Of a stretch of DNA of 64,000 bases, positions 1 through 11,737 are shown one piece after another (the first letter of the stretch is position 1; the number at the start of each line of letters is the position of its first letter). The notes beneath the pieces are model-generated. The model was not told the origin of the DNA, searched no databases, and saw only the letters and a list, made by a program, of their open reading frames with translations. This stretch comes from Gnetum montanum (taxonomy: Eukaryota; Streptophyta; Gnetopsida; Gnetales; Gnetaceae), in assembly GCA_015680685.1 (NCBI GenBank), contig MNCI01001825.1:242576-306575 (forward strand), given 5' to 3'. The position numbers were made by a program, and so were the translations under genes.

Positions 1-1660
1 CCTTTGCTAGCAGCTCGAAGCATGCTTAACATTGCAGATGTAGTAAAGTTCCCAATGAGGCATGTGAAAGATAGTTGGATCAAGTACTTAAACATGAAAA
101 ATAATACAAGATTTGAGGGGGCAGGGTATAACTCTAATCCAAAAAATTATCGACAAGCCTTTCACGATGCCTAGACCTTATAAAACATAGAGAAGAACTA
201 GTAAAAATTGAAGCTATTCCCCAAGAAACCCATCAAAGGGGTAGAAAAATGGTACCAATCCTTGCAAATAGAATCCATTTTGTAGATGGAGTACCATGCT
301 AGAACTATTTAATGATAAATACTAGACATACTCTAGAGTGTCTAATCTAAGAAGGCAAATCCAAGGATGAAAACAAGGAACATGTGAACCCTTGGATGTT
401 TCCATGGATAGATATTATTCTCTCTTACATCAATGCCCTAGTCATGGTTATTCTCAGAGGAAACAACTCTACGACATCATAGATGGGCTTAGAGTAGAAA
501 CCAAAAGAACTCTTGGGTTTTATGCCCAAGGAAGAGTATCTAAACTAAGAGCTCATTAGATACAAAGGCTGATAGAGCAGGTAGCAAAAGAAGAAGGTGA
601 GTTACAAAAAAGGAAAAGTACAAAAGAATATAATAGAAATCCTTCCATCAAAAAAAGAAGGTTTGATTCTGTGATGAGGAGTCATCACTCGACAAAGTGG
701 TGAACAGGAAAACCTTGCCCATCCAAAAATCTATTTTTAATATTTTAGTAAAGGTTGATAAATTATGGAACTCTTTCGATGAAAAATTCCAAACTTCTAT
801 GAAGATTTTTGAAGAATCCAAAGAGCAAAATATTGATTATAACCACAAGAGGCAAAAAGAAGTTGAATCTATCTACTAAAGAGATAAGGGAAAAGTTGTT
901 GTAGTAGAAGAAGTTGTGGATATAGACTCCAATGATGATGCTAGGTGTGACATTTGTTAATATGATCATTTTAAGGGATGTTGCCTTGTGATGTCACACT
1001 TACAAGAGTCTAGTTTATACACACTAAATCCTCAACTAGCACGAAGGCAAGCACCCAAACACTTACCTTATCATCAAGGAAATCCAAGGTAGTTCCACCT
1101 TCAATAACAAGCTTACTATCCAAGTGGAGCTCCACCATAGCCATATGAGCAATACCAATAGTGGTAGAAATCACAGTTGTGGGGAATGCCATTGCCAAGA
1201 TAACAATACCCTTATATACAATTAGATCCATATGGGTACTATGTTCAACAACCCATTTTTCCACAAAGGTCTACAAGCCATGCCTCATTCCAACATCACT
1301 ATTATCCTCTAGAGTATCATTAAACCCATTCACCATCTACTTGAGGGAAGCACCGATATCCATACCACCCTTTGCATCCATTTGCACACATCTCTCTACC
1401 CTCAACCTAGTTACCTCCTACTCTGTCTATGTAGGGTAAAATTCCCCCACAACCATAGAAATGAAATGCTATGAGGGCTATATCTCTAGCACCCTTCCAG
1501 TTGAGTGATTTGGACAATTGATCTAGGAAACCACCATTTTTCTGACCCAACAATCCTCCCAAACCCTCACAACCTAATGTGGTTAGTCATTGTATATCTC
1601 TAGCACCCTCATCCTCTTCATCAAACACATTTGAAAATCCTTCAAACCAAATGCCACCTC
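1..1660 (+). pseudogene. gag: gag of element A (partial, broken)
   Basis: Gag forms the virus-like particle and binds the element RNA. The stretch around 305-560 can be read, with frame changes, as a retrotransposon gag domain (pattern LFN-KY-TYS--SNLRRQIQG, then ELL/YYSLL-QCPSHGYS, DGL), and B (minus, about 10420-10230) and C (about 22100-22330) carry the same text. Near 945-985 a zinc-knuckle-like CDIC-YDHFKGCC (CX2CX3HX3C) is visible; B has CEICQYNHPKRCC at the matching place. A charged region lies between. Many stops and frameshifts mean it cannot be translated. The 5' part is outside the window. Confidence 0.75.
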
Positions 1661-1664
1661 AAAT

Positions 1665-2270
1665 CCACATTGTGATGTTAACTCATGCTATCTCCAATTG
1701 GATCAAGGTTGGCAACCTTCCCATGAAAAGATCTAACTAGGAAGTCCTCTTATTTACTTATAGATCACTGGACATGAGATATGCAAGCCTCTTTTTGATT
1801 CTAGTTCCAATGTCAATCTCATCTCCTATGACATGTACAAGGCTTAGAACCTACCACACCTCAAGAGGAGCAATATCCATTTGGAATTAGTAGACCAGTC
1901 AATCATTGTCCCTTTGGGGTTAGTGGAGGACATCATGGCCACAATTTGTGGGTGGTCCTATCCTACTAATTTTCTAGTAATTAAGGTAGAAAACTACAAA
2001 GGAGACTTTCCCATCATTATGGGACATGCATGATTAAGCATTGTTAATGCACGAATGGGCATCAAGGACCTCTCCTTGGAAATCTCCAAGGAAAATGATT
2101 TTGGATGGCTTGAGAACAAGTGAGTTCCATGCATCAAATGCAATGATAACAAGTGAAATTGCATGCAAAAAATTTGGTCTATTAAAAATATATTCATCAA
2201 AGCATGTAATCAGTGTGCACATGAAACTGATATCCAAAGGTGCCTATACATAGCAGCCATAAAACCAGAG
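1665..2270 (+). pseudogene. aspartic protease of element A (broken)
   Basis: The protease would cut the gag-pol polyprotein. One frame from about 1785 reads through a region equivalent to DLGAGVNLI in B, here altered to DSSSNVNLI, then LELVDQSI, VPLGLVEDI, ICGWSYPTNFLVI and GDFPIIMGHA, close to B (8545-9099, minus) and C (22541-23010). The Asp is kept but the following Leu-Gly is lost. Stops replace Trp in KAWNLP and RAWLS. The text fades into the linker towards RT after 2270. Confidence 0.75.
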
Positions 2271-2770
2271 GGCACCTAGTGGTTGATAGCTAACTCTAAT
2301 AGTAGCATACTATCCATGAAACCTACTTAGAGCCTAGCATGTGCCTATGTTGAGGGCATGGATGAAATCAAGCAAGTTCATGACCAACTCTTTGATGATC
2401 AAAATGATGATACCTATTGGGGAGAGTTAGAAATCCCTAATCATTTCAAGTAAGAGCCCCTAGAGTTAAAAATACTACCAGTTGGCATGGAGTATGTAGT
2501 TTTAAAAAATGGCAAGTTGATTATAATTAATGCAAATCTTGCTCCCGAACAAAAAGATAAGCTGTTTGAGGTGGTCAACAAATGGCCAACAGCCTTTGCT
2601 TAATCATATCTAGAACTAACTAGAATCGATCCAAGGATATGCCAGCATCATATCTACACTGACCCAACCATGAAGCCAAGAAGGCACACCACAACGGGGG
2701 TTAAATCCCAAGTTGAAGTAGATCATCAAAGAGGAAATAAAATAACTCCTCAAGGTAGGGTTCATTTATC
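2271..2770 (+). pseudogene. protease-RT linker and first part of RT, element A (cut by element B)
   Basis: This stretch matches C 23090-23594: an acidic linker (EVHDQLFDDQNDD, then GELEIPNHF), then the segment leading into reverse transcriptase (VVNKWPTAFA, YLELTRIDP). Homology to C ends at about 2770 within the text equivalent to 'gttcatctatcc'. The next RT text appears at 12545, and about 130 bp (C 23595-23722) are missing. Several stops are present. Confidence 0.7.
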
Positions 2771-3500
2771 CCAAACTTGTATGTCACAATTATATGGTTA
2801 ATCGTTGTCTTGCCAAACTTACTTGTATGTCACAATTGTATGGTAAAGTAAGCTTGAGGCATATGATTTTTATATCTTTTATGTTTTTATGTACTGTGCT
2901 AATAGGGAAGGATAGAGATAACTAAGTGACTAATTTAACTTAACTGATCATTAACTAAATTCTAACTAATCCTAACACCAGCATCCGTTCTCACTTGCTG
3001 TACACATCCTGAACTACTGCAACATTATTGGGATTACCAAACGCTAATCGTTATTGGGTTACCAAGTATTACATGCATGCTTGAAGTGATCGTACTATGT
3101 GTGTTTACTTAAGAAAGTTTAGTATGAGAGAAGACATTAATTAACTAGGAAAGCATTTATTAATATCAATTAACACTAATTAATCTATTTTGGATGCGGA
3201 AAGGTTTATCATAAAGTTCGTCTTTATTGCCGTATACAAGGTGTGCTAAGGTACACAATGCTTGAATAAAGATCCGTTCACTTTATGACTCCTGCTATGG
3301 GCACATAGAAATAATTCTAACTCTGAGAGGGAGAAAAGGCAAGAGTTTAGCTAAGGATCTAAATATCTATTCCAAAACTAAGGGTGTCTTTCTCTTATTT
3401 ATAGGCAAGGAGATAGGTCCCGATATCGGGTATCCGACATCGCATGGTAGGCTCCGATATCGCGGATGCAATATCGTAGCCCCAATATCGTGATTCATCA
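2771..3500 (-). repeat. 3' LTR of element B (outer end truncated)
   Basis: It matches 11850-12544 along its length, for example the segment with 'cttgaggcatatgattttta' and the block with 'attaactaggaaagcattta'. The inner edge is the conserved attcatca (3493-3500), so the LTR starts TGATGAAT on the minus strand. A TATA-like cctataaataag lies near 3395-3406 (minus). The U3 part carries several copies of the palindrome CGATATCG. The outer about 110 bp present in the other copy (11738-11849) are missing, and the first 50 bp contain a short duplication of 'cttgtatgtcacaat'. Confidence 0.85.
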
Positions 3501-3512
3501 TACCCCCATGAC
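3501..3512 (-). other. Polypurine tract of element B
   Basis: Read on the minus strand, 'catgggggta' directly precedes the LTR start TGATGAAT. The same text, with the preceding 'agttttcatttagt', stands before the A/C LTR at 20153-20177. In this class the tract primes plus-strand DNA synthesis. Confidence 0.7.
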
Positions 3513-5300
3513 TAAATGAAAACTTGTCCTTGAGTTCCTTACAAAATATTGGGAAGGTATGGGATTATTGACTAATTGACAACTAATGGTGGAATGGGAT
3601 GACAGACTCAACGTGCCTAGTGAATAGATCAATAAGCATATTACAACATTAGTGTTCATGACCATTGTGGTGAACACTAGGACATAAATGAAATCCAAAC
3701 CTTTATTTGGTAACTTGAAGAGAAAGAGAGAGAGAGAGAGAAAGAAGATGAAGCTTGTTGCTGCCAAAGCCAAGATTGCACCTTCCATTGTTTAGCCATA
3801 GCCACACCACCAAACTTGATCCTTTCATAAACGCTCCAATTTTGGTTCATCCTGAGTGCTTCCTCCAAGCCCGGTCCATTGTTTGTATGAACATCATCTA
3901 CACACACAACATAGTCACAAATGAGCAAGGATAGATGAACCACAATGCAATTGATGCCTTGCCTCGATATGAAGTGCATTGGCTGAGTTGTGGTTATGGC
4001 AGAAGCTGGTTCGAAGATTTATCACTAGTGACTACCCAAGGTGTAGGGATTAGGCAAATAGTAGAATGAAAAAAATTGAAAAATTTGTGCCAGGGCCCCC
4101 ACAACTAAGAGTGAACCTCCGATAGCTATAAGATGGAAAAATATGAGGAACAAGAAAGATGGGAAAAATAACAATGGCAACGTCAATAAAATGGATGTCA
4201 TGGATGGGGATGAAATAAGAAATGATTGATCACAGGAAATTTTAAGGAAAATAAGTTAACAATTGCACCAAAAAGGAATGCCAGTGGGTCCTTCCCAAAG
4301 CAAGCTCATGCCCTTTATGCCCTATAAAATCCACAACCAAAAAGTCTATAGGCTCTAGGAATGTCATTTGGAAGCAAGAGTTAAAAACTTACCCACAAGA
4401 ATTCACCAAAGAAAAACAATGCATCAACCCAGAGATGAACTAATGGTTAAATTGGCAATAAGGTGGAAAATAGAAAGAAAGATGGAGAGGAGAGAATGAA
4501 ATGAAATCCCAAGAACAAGGTTGTGTAAAGTCCTTGTGTATTTCATGGTTAATGTGACTGAGTAGAACTCATTCCAAATTCGGACTCAAACTAACCATAT
4601 TCAGTGATCTCACATCAATACACTTGGTCAATCCATCCTCTTGAAGCAACCAAAATGCCTCCACAAAGAGTGACCACCATCCCAAGGAGAGCGAGATGGA
4701 GAAGCAAGAAGCGAGAAAGGGCCTTAGTTAGAGGGAACCTTCAAGTATGGGTAACATGTCTTTCCAGTGCCATAACCAGTGCTTGTAGCCCATATTGCTT
4801 TATTATGTCTAAGGGGTGTGCTTTGAATTCTCACTTTTTCCTCTTCTCTTTTTTATTTTTTTTTGCATGCGCACCACACCATGGAAAGACTTATCTTTAT
4901 TTACTTAGCTTCCTGATATTTGATTGATGGCAGAATGGCAGAAAACCCAAGAAAAAGCATTCAAGCACCTAAGAGAATGGCCAGCACAAATGCATCGAAT
5001 CCCCTTGAGGTTACATCCTTTTTATCCTTTGAGTCTTTCCTTGGTTTGAAAAATACCCAGCCACTAATTTATTAACAAGTTTACTTAGAAAAAAGGGACT
5101 GTACAGTTCCAAGCCAAAAGAGACCATAGAGTTGAATAGATGAGTGGATGGCATGGACTCATTGCCTTTTTTACCAAAAGAACCATACCTTAATATCAGA
5201 ATCATAATTCAAAGATAAAAACTAAATGTTAGTAATCAATATGATATAATTCAACCCACCATCGTGAGCATTTATTGGATGACGAATAAAAGTAAATCAA
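3513..5300 (-). other. 3' non-coding region of element B
   Basis: No conserved coding text was found between integrase and the 3' LTR. The part at 4640-4830 (read on the minus strand) is closely similar to A 15710-15860 and C 26740-26880, including 'ctacaagcactggttatgg' and 'gaaagacatgttaccca', so this is a conserved non-coding part of the family. A short run of GA repeats lies at 3720-3745. The third ORF of A and C is not recognisable here. Confidence 0.6.
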
Positions 5301-6878
5301 GCAAACAAAGAAATAGTAAAAATATGAATGATGGTGTAAAATAAAAATAAGAAAAGTTGGAAAATTGTGTAAAACAAAAATTTGTAAAATAAGAATTCAA
5401 AAAGAATTGAGGGCCTAGAACGGTTAGTAGAGGTTGCCATCTCCCCCACAACTAAGTTGGAAGGAGGATATCTAAAATAGTGAGCAAGGTTGTCCACCAA
5501 CAAAGGTAGCATGTGTACTGGCTATCCTACGCTCATGGAAAGGTTTGGTTTGTTGCACATTGACCAATGATTTCTTGTCTGGGCTCTTAAGTTTGTATAT
5601 TATCATGACCCCTAAAGGAAAATTTGCATAAATAATATAAGGTATTTCCCACAATGTTTGAAATTTAGTATGTTGTGGCACATGTGTGGGATTCTAGTAG
5701 AGAACATTATCTCCTAGTTGATATTTAACTTTCCTAATTCTTACATCATGAAATTGTTTATTGAATGCCTTGTGCAATTTATTAGATGACAAGGCAGCTA
5801 GTCAGTTTTCATATAGCAAGTTAAGGGTTACTAACTATTGTTTCTGTGCTAGATCAAGGTCAAGGTTGAGGTCACATGTCATGGATAGTGTATGGAGCTC
5901 AGTTTGAATGGGAAGCATTAGTAATTTACCGTACACTAACTCATAGGGAGAGTAGCCTGTAGGGAGTTTCCATATGGAGTAGTATGCCCAAAGAGCATCA
6001 TTCAGTTTAGTGCTCTAGTCTTGCCTAAACTTGCTAATAGTTCTTGTCAATATTTTTGTAATCTCCCTATTGGTGACTTCGACTTGACTATTCACTTGGG
6101 GGTGGTATGGTGTTGTCAGTTTGTGTTCAACCCCTAAGCGTTATATTAATTTCTGAAAAGTTGCAACTATGAAGTGTGTACCATTGTCTAAAATAAGTGC
6201 ACGTAGCACACAAAACCTATTTATGATTTGTTGTTGAAAAAATCATGCATCTGTAGATGATGTACAATCCTTAACAGCATCTAATTCTGCCCATTTTGTA
6301 AGGTAATCAATGGCAACAATAATATAAGCTTTTCCATTGGACATTGGTGTAATTGGCTCCATAAAATCAATTCCCCAAATGTCAAAGGGTTTTAAAGGTT
6401 GGATCCATTGTTGTGGGCCATCCATTCTAGCAGTCATTCCCCCATCATGTTGATAGTGCTCACAAGATTGGATGAAACGATGGACATCCCGAAACAATGT
6501 AGGCCAATAATATCATACAAGTAGGATCTTATTGGCTATTCGTTTCCCAACATAATGACCCCCACAAGGGCCCTCATGAGCATCTTGGAGAACTTGTAGT
6601 TGATCTATATCGGGAACACACCATCAAACCAAGCCATTGGAACACACTTTGTAAAGCTGCCCATTGATCTCCATAAAGTATTTGGCTTGGTGAAGAAACT
6701 GTTGTTTCTTTTTAAGGTTTAACTCTTGTGGTATTTTTTGGGTGAGGAGATAGGTAAGAATGCTACTATACCAGTTTGTCTCCGTGGGTGATTGATTATT
6801 CACTACACTAGTAAAGAGAAATTCATTAGGGAAATGATCAGAAATTGGATACTCTTCCTCTTTGTTGTCCCATCGCAA
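5301..6878 (-). pseudogene. int: integrase of element B (broken)
   Basis: Integrase joins the cDNA ends to host DNA. Reading down from 6878: an N-terminal part, a zinc-finger remnant in which the last Cys of C-x2-C is Tyr (SCEHYQ, about 6460), then [14 protein letters not shown] with the first catalytic Asp, DYLTKWAE, LDNGTHF (about 6190-6170) with the second Asp, HKLTTPYHPQ, and VEVTNREITKIL with the catalytic Glu. The C-terminal part (YSPYELVYGK, DLNLDLAQK) runs on to about 5400. Frameshifts and stops interrupt it, notably near 6240. The tail with PPSNLVVGEM near 5450 matches A at 14950. Confidence 0.8.
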
Positions 6879-7290
6879 TCAATATAAATGATCCACAACT
6901 ACATTCACAATGCCTTTGCAATCAACCATTGTTAAATTGAACTCTTGTAGGATTACAGACAATCGTATGATGTGAGGGCTTACCATTGGCTTATTCATGA
7001 GGAACTGGATTGCACTATGATCTGTATGTATATATACTTTATATCCCAATACATAGTCTCTAAACTTTTCTAGTGCAAACACTACAATCATTAATTCTTT
7101 CTCTATTGTAGTGTAGTTAAGTTGTGCACCAGTGATACTTTTACTTGCACAGTGGATGTAATAAGGATGCTTTTGGTCATCTAATTGTGTAAGTATAGCT
7201 CCTAAGGCATAGTTGGATGTGTTAGTCATGATATAGAATGGTTTGGACCAGTCAAGAGCTTGTAGAATGGGTTTTTCTACTAGCTTCTAT
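6879..7290 (-). pseudogene. RNase H of element B
   Basis: The open stretch 6879-7229 (116 codons) begins in the first strand of RNase H (T-TSNYALGAILTQ) and continues with YYIHCASKSI, LNYTTIEKELMIVVFALEKFRDYVLG and the catalytic-type TDHSAI, then NKPMVSPH and LQEFNLTMVDCKG. It is followed by the usual spacer DHL-RLRWDNKEEE before integrase. This domain degrades the RNA strand during reverse transcription. The start Asp is replaced (MTNTSN where A has MIDASN). Confidence 0.8.
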
Positions 7291-8300
7291 TTTAAAGTTT
7301 GGAAAGCTAGATGGCATTCCCTGGTCCATTTGAAAGGTACACCCTTTTTCATTAATTTCACTAATGGTTTGGAAACCTTTGAAAAGTTCTTAATAAATCT
7401 CCTATAGTAGCTAGTGTGTCCAAGGAATGATCGAATATCTTTGATAGTTTCCAATTGATGGATAATCCTTGGATAACTTTGATTTTCTCTAGGTCTACCT
7501 ATATCCTTGTGTGTGAGATTTTGTGCCCTAGTACTATGCCTTCTTGGATCATCAAATGGATTTTCTACTAGTTGAGCCTCAAATTGGTTTCTACACATCT
7601 TTTTAATACTTTCTCTAACCGATCCAAGGCTTAATCAAAGTTTGCTCCATAAGTGGAGAAGTCATCCATAAATACCTCCACACCATTTCCTATCTGCTAC
7701 TGGAATATGCTTAGAACTAATCGTTGAAATGTTGTAGGGGCATTATACAAGCCAAATGACATTTGTTTGTATGCAAATGTTCCCCAAGGATTGGTGAACA
7801 TAGTCTTGGCATAGTGGATGTACCCATCTAGAAAACTATAGTAGTGATGCCCTATGATGGTATCTAAGACTTGGTCAAAAAATGGTAATGGAAAGTGATC
7901 TTTGAATGTTGTCATATTTAGTAGCCTAAAATCTATGCACACCCTTCATTTGCCTCCCTTTTTAGGCACAATAACTAAGGGGCTAACCTATTCACTATCA
8001 GCAATAGGGTATATTGACCTAGCCTTGAGAAGTTGTTCGATTTCTTCCTTAACTACTTGTTTCAACTTTGGGTTCAATTACCTTTGTGATTGTCTTTGAG
8101 GCTTCATGGAGGGGTCAATGTAAATTTTGTGTTGGCATATCCTAAGGTCTATTTCAGTTAATTTAGGATATGATCAAGTGAAGGCTTTCGACCATTTATT
8201 TATCACATTTAGTAGTCTCTCTTTTTTGTTGCAGAGTAAGCTTCACATTAATAATTAACAGTTTTCCATTTTTAAGGAACGTGTATTCCATACCGGTGGG
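7287..8300 (-). pseudogene. reverse transcriptase of element B (broken)
   Basis: Read down from about 8100: the strand with CIDFRLLNMTTFKDHFPLPF (7942 down), SFLDGY with the catalytic Asp, FTNPWGTFAYKQMSFGLYNAPTTFQR, then after a stop VEVFMDDFSTYG (about 7655-7690) with the catalytic DD pair. The thumb/connection is open from 7598 to 7287 (IRSFLGHTSYYRRFIKNFSK, KLMKKGVPFKWTRE). A stop separates the palm segments. Stretches from 8100 to 8540 form the protease-RT linker and show only scattered similarity to A and C. Confidence 0.82.
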
Positions 8301-8544
8301 CAATGGTTTCAACTTGAGGGGCTCCTACTTAAATTTCTTAAGGATTTCCAAATTTTCCCAGTTGATATTTTTAAGGCTAATACTTGGAAGTTGGTGGTGG
8401 ACTTTCTCTATTAATGTAAGTACAAGTCAAACCCTCAGTTGGTTCCATGCATATGATTGAACTGCTTTCTTGATTAGCTGTAAGCCATTGGGTGTCTTCT
8501 TATCATCTGGCTACTACATACAAGCATCTTTCTATGTTGATCAC

Positions 8545-9110
8545 TTATGCACACTGATTGCATGTACGTAGTGCTAAACTTTTTACAAACCATGACCTCT
8601 GCACGTAATTACACCCCGTGTCATTATATGCGATGCATGGAACTTTCTTCTTCTCAATCTTTCCAAATGTATTTTCCTTTGATATTTCTAGGGAAAGATC
8701 ATGGATTCCTAGGCATGCATCGATGGTACTTAGCCATGCCCTTCCCATTATGATTGGGAAGTCCCCCTTATTGTTGTTCACCTAGATCACTAGGAAGTCA
8801 ATTGGGTACAACCACCCACAAATAGTGATAAAAATGTCCTCCACTAGTCCCAATGGGACAGTGATGGACTGGTCGACCAACTCTAGATGGATGTTGCTCT
8901 TTTTCAATGGAGGTAGGTTCCAAGCCTTGTACATTTCTTGAGAGATTAAATTGACACCAGCACCTAAATCCAATAGAGCCTTGCATGGTTCATTTCTAGA
9001 AATTTGTAAATATATCAGAGGACTCCTAGGATTAGAGAATTTCCTAGGAAGATGGCTAGCTTTGATCCAATCAGTGATGGCATGTGTTAGCATGACCATA
9101 TGTGTTGAGT
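8545..9110 (-). pseudogene. aspartic protease of element B (mostly open)
   Basis: The two open stretches 9099-8782 and 8781-8545 are one frame with a stop between them. The active-site text is LLDLGAGVNLIS (about 8960), the form with Leu between Asp and Gly that I associate with Athila-type proteases. It continues with LELVDQSITVPLGLVEDI, ICGWLYPIDFLVI and DFPIIMGRAWLSTID, then ENTFGKIEKKKVPCIAYND. It is the best preserved of the three Athila-like proteases here. It would release the mature gag and pol proteins inside the particle. Confidence 0.85.
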
Positions 9111-11601
9111 GCAGTGGTTAGGTTGAAGGAGGCTCCAAAGTTTTGATTGATACTGAGGTGTCTAAGGAATTAGCCTCTTGTGATTGCAAGGGCTTGGTTG
9201 GATTGTTGGTTCTAAAGAAAGGCCTTTTCTTCATGTAGTTTTCAAAACCAACAGTAGGTTGAGAGTTGACAACCCTTGTGGCATTGCGTTGCTACAATTG
9301 GGTAGGGGGTTCACCTTACATCGTGGGAGCAAATGGTAGTGGAGCTATTGGTGGAAGAGGTGTAGCTGGATGAGATGGATAGTATGTTTGTAGAATATCA
9401 CTCCTAGGGGAAGGAGTTCTATAATACTCACGAGCTTGGTAGTGAGGTTGAGTAATGTGACCCGTGCACGTAATATCCATACAGGTTAGGTTGCCGGTAA
9501 GGATACTATTGCCTTGGTGATGGCATTCCCCATTATTGTGGGTATTGCCACTATTGATACTACTCGATTGGTTGTGGTGGAGTTCCACCTAGATAATATG
9601 TTAAGGGTTGGTGAAACTACCTTGGGTTACCTTGAGGATAAAGTAACCTTCGAGGTGTTTGCTTTTTGTTTAATCATGGGTTGAGTGCATACATCCCAGA
9701 CTCCTACAAATGTGAGATTATAGGGCAACATCGCTTAGGATGGTTATATTGACATATCTCACATCCACTATCATTGTCTATTTCTAAATCCATAACCTCT
9801 TCAATGATGACAACTTTTCCCTTACCTTTGCTATGTGCATGTTCAGCTTCTCTCTATTTTCTTTTTTCGCAATCACTACCTTGCTCTTGAGACTCCTTGA
9901 CTATTTTAAGAATAGTTTGAAATCTATTGTCTAGGGAATCCCACATTTGTTCTACCTTTGTCGATACTTCTGATGTCATCTTTTGGATAGACAAAGTTTT
10001 CCTATTCACCATCTCTTTGAGTGATGATTCTTCTTCATCCTCACAAAATATTACTCTCCTCTTCTAGAGGGAAGGATCTTAGTTATACTCTTTTACTCTT
10101 TCTCTCTTTTGTAGCTCACCTTCTTCCTTAGCAACTTGCTCCAATAGTCTTTGAATTTTATGGGACCTAAGCTCAGATAGTCTTCCTTGGGCATAAGTCC
10201 CAAGGGTTCTTCTGGTTTCATGCCTAAGCCCATCTATGAGATGGCGTAATTGATCCCTTTGTGAATAACCATGGCCAAGACAATGATGTAACAGTGCATA
10301 GTATCAACCCATGGCAACATCCAGGGTTCATGTCCTCCTTGTTTCCATCCTTGGATTTTCTTTCGTAAGTTAGACAGTTGGGAGTATGTTTGGTACTTGT
10401 TGTTGAATAGTTCTAACATAGTACTTCACCTACAAATAGACTCTAGTTCTAAGGACTAGTACCAGCTTTCCACTTCTTTAACTAGTGTCTATGGGAATAA
10501 CTTAAGTTTTTACCATTCATTCTCTATGTTTTGTAAGGCACACGCATCATGGAATGCTTGTAAGTGGTTCTAAGGATCAACGTTGTATCCCCCTTCAAAT
10601 TGTGGGATGTTGTTCATATCTAATCTTGTGATCCTACTATCTTTTTGGTGCCTTGTTGGGATTCTAACAGCCTTAGTTATGTCTAACATACTTTGAGTAG
10701 TGAGTAGGACTTCATCATGATCATCTTGTCCATGGCATCTATGATGCCTACGTTGTTGCCTACTCTTCCTTCTTCTATGTTGTGATTCTCTAGAGTGCCT
10801 TTGTCCCCTTTCCTAGCTGTTTCTTTTATGACTTCCACTTTGCCTACCTTTATCCCCATGGTCTTTTTCTTTATGACTACATCTAGATACTGAAGGAGAG
10901 GGTGAAGGAGATGATGAAGGTGAAGAAGAAGGAAAACCATCACCATGACGGTGTTTGCTACCTTCTCTTCGGCGGTCTCAGCCTCGATCACAATTGCGAC
11001 TAGAATGTCCATCTTTATCATGTGTCCGTGTCCCTTTTTCAGATCCTTTGTGCCCAGGGGTATCAGAACCTGGGTTATGAATAGTGGAATGAAGGTTCTG
11101 ATACAAAACCCCTTGGCCAAATTCAAGGGAAGGAATATCATTGTGTGGGCAATTGCTTGAGGTAGGTTCACCACCCTCATTTTTGCTTTAGACATGTGGA
11201 ACATCTTGGGACCACTTACCCTTTAAAGACTTATGATGTCTCTCCTATTGCAAGTCCCTTTGATGTTTTACCTTCGTGGGATAGTATTATTTCGAGTCAT
11301 GCTCTTACACAACCTCTTCCATGTGTAAGTGTTGCATGCCAATTCATGTGAGAGCACGAAGAAGCATGCTTGGGATTGAACGATCAGGAAGTAACACTAT
11401 GTTACCTTCTAAGTCTCACCAATGCAGTTGTTCATCTTGATGGAGGATAAAGGTGAATTCTAGTATATACTCATCTGGATGAATATATACGACTCAAACC
11501 TATTAAGGGATTGGCATATCAACATCATGTGTATTACACCGTCGATTGTTTCCTATTTCAAACTTAGGCGGTGAAGCACTTTCGTACGAAGAAGGAAACA
11601 T
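9111..11601 (-). pseudogene. gag: gag of element B (broken)
   Basis: A start at 11601-11599 (MFPSSYES) is supported by C, whose gag starts MSSSHRHD at 21208. Next come YIHPDEYILEFTFILHQDEQLHW, a Gly/charged stretch, and the capsid core with LFNNKYQTYSQLSNLRKKIQGWKQ (10419 down). Near 9790-9740 there is a zinc knuckle CEICQYNHPKRCC. The last part (9588-9316) is Pro/Ser/His-rich. An open stretch 11204-10683 is in another frame and looks incidental. Frameshifts and stops break the frame repeatedly. Confidence 0.75.
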
Positions 11602-11718
11602 ACTTTTCTATTCAGTGTGTAATGTATTCTTGTTTATTATTTTCTCAACCAACCCTAAGGGTTCACTCCAATGATGTGAATAATTTTCTAAGTTCTAATT
11701 AGTGCACAAACAACTAAG

Positions 11719-11736
11719 TCCCCGACAACAGTGCCA
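11719..11736 (-). other. Primer binding site of element B, tRNA-Asp type
   Basis: The minus strand reads TGGCACTGTTGTCGGGGA just inside the 5' LTR. It differs from the 3' end complement of plant tRNA-Asp (TGGCGCCGTTGCCGGGGA) at three places, all G to A or C to T, as expected from cytosine decay. Athila elements are known to use tRNA-Asp. Confidence 0.8.
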
Positions 11737-11737
11737 A

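Noticed and set aside
1010-1439. Opposed open frames 1010-1264 (minus) and 1161-1439 (plus)
   Set aside because: They overlap decayed gag of A and are not conserved in B or C.
10683-11204. Open frame of 173 codons (minus) as a separate gene
   Set aside because: It lies in B's gag in another frame, has low-complexity composition and no counterpart in A or C.
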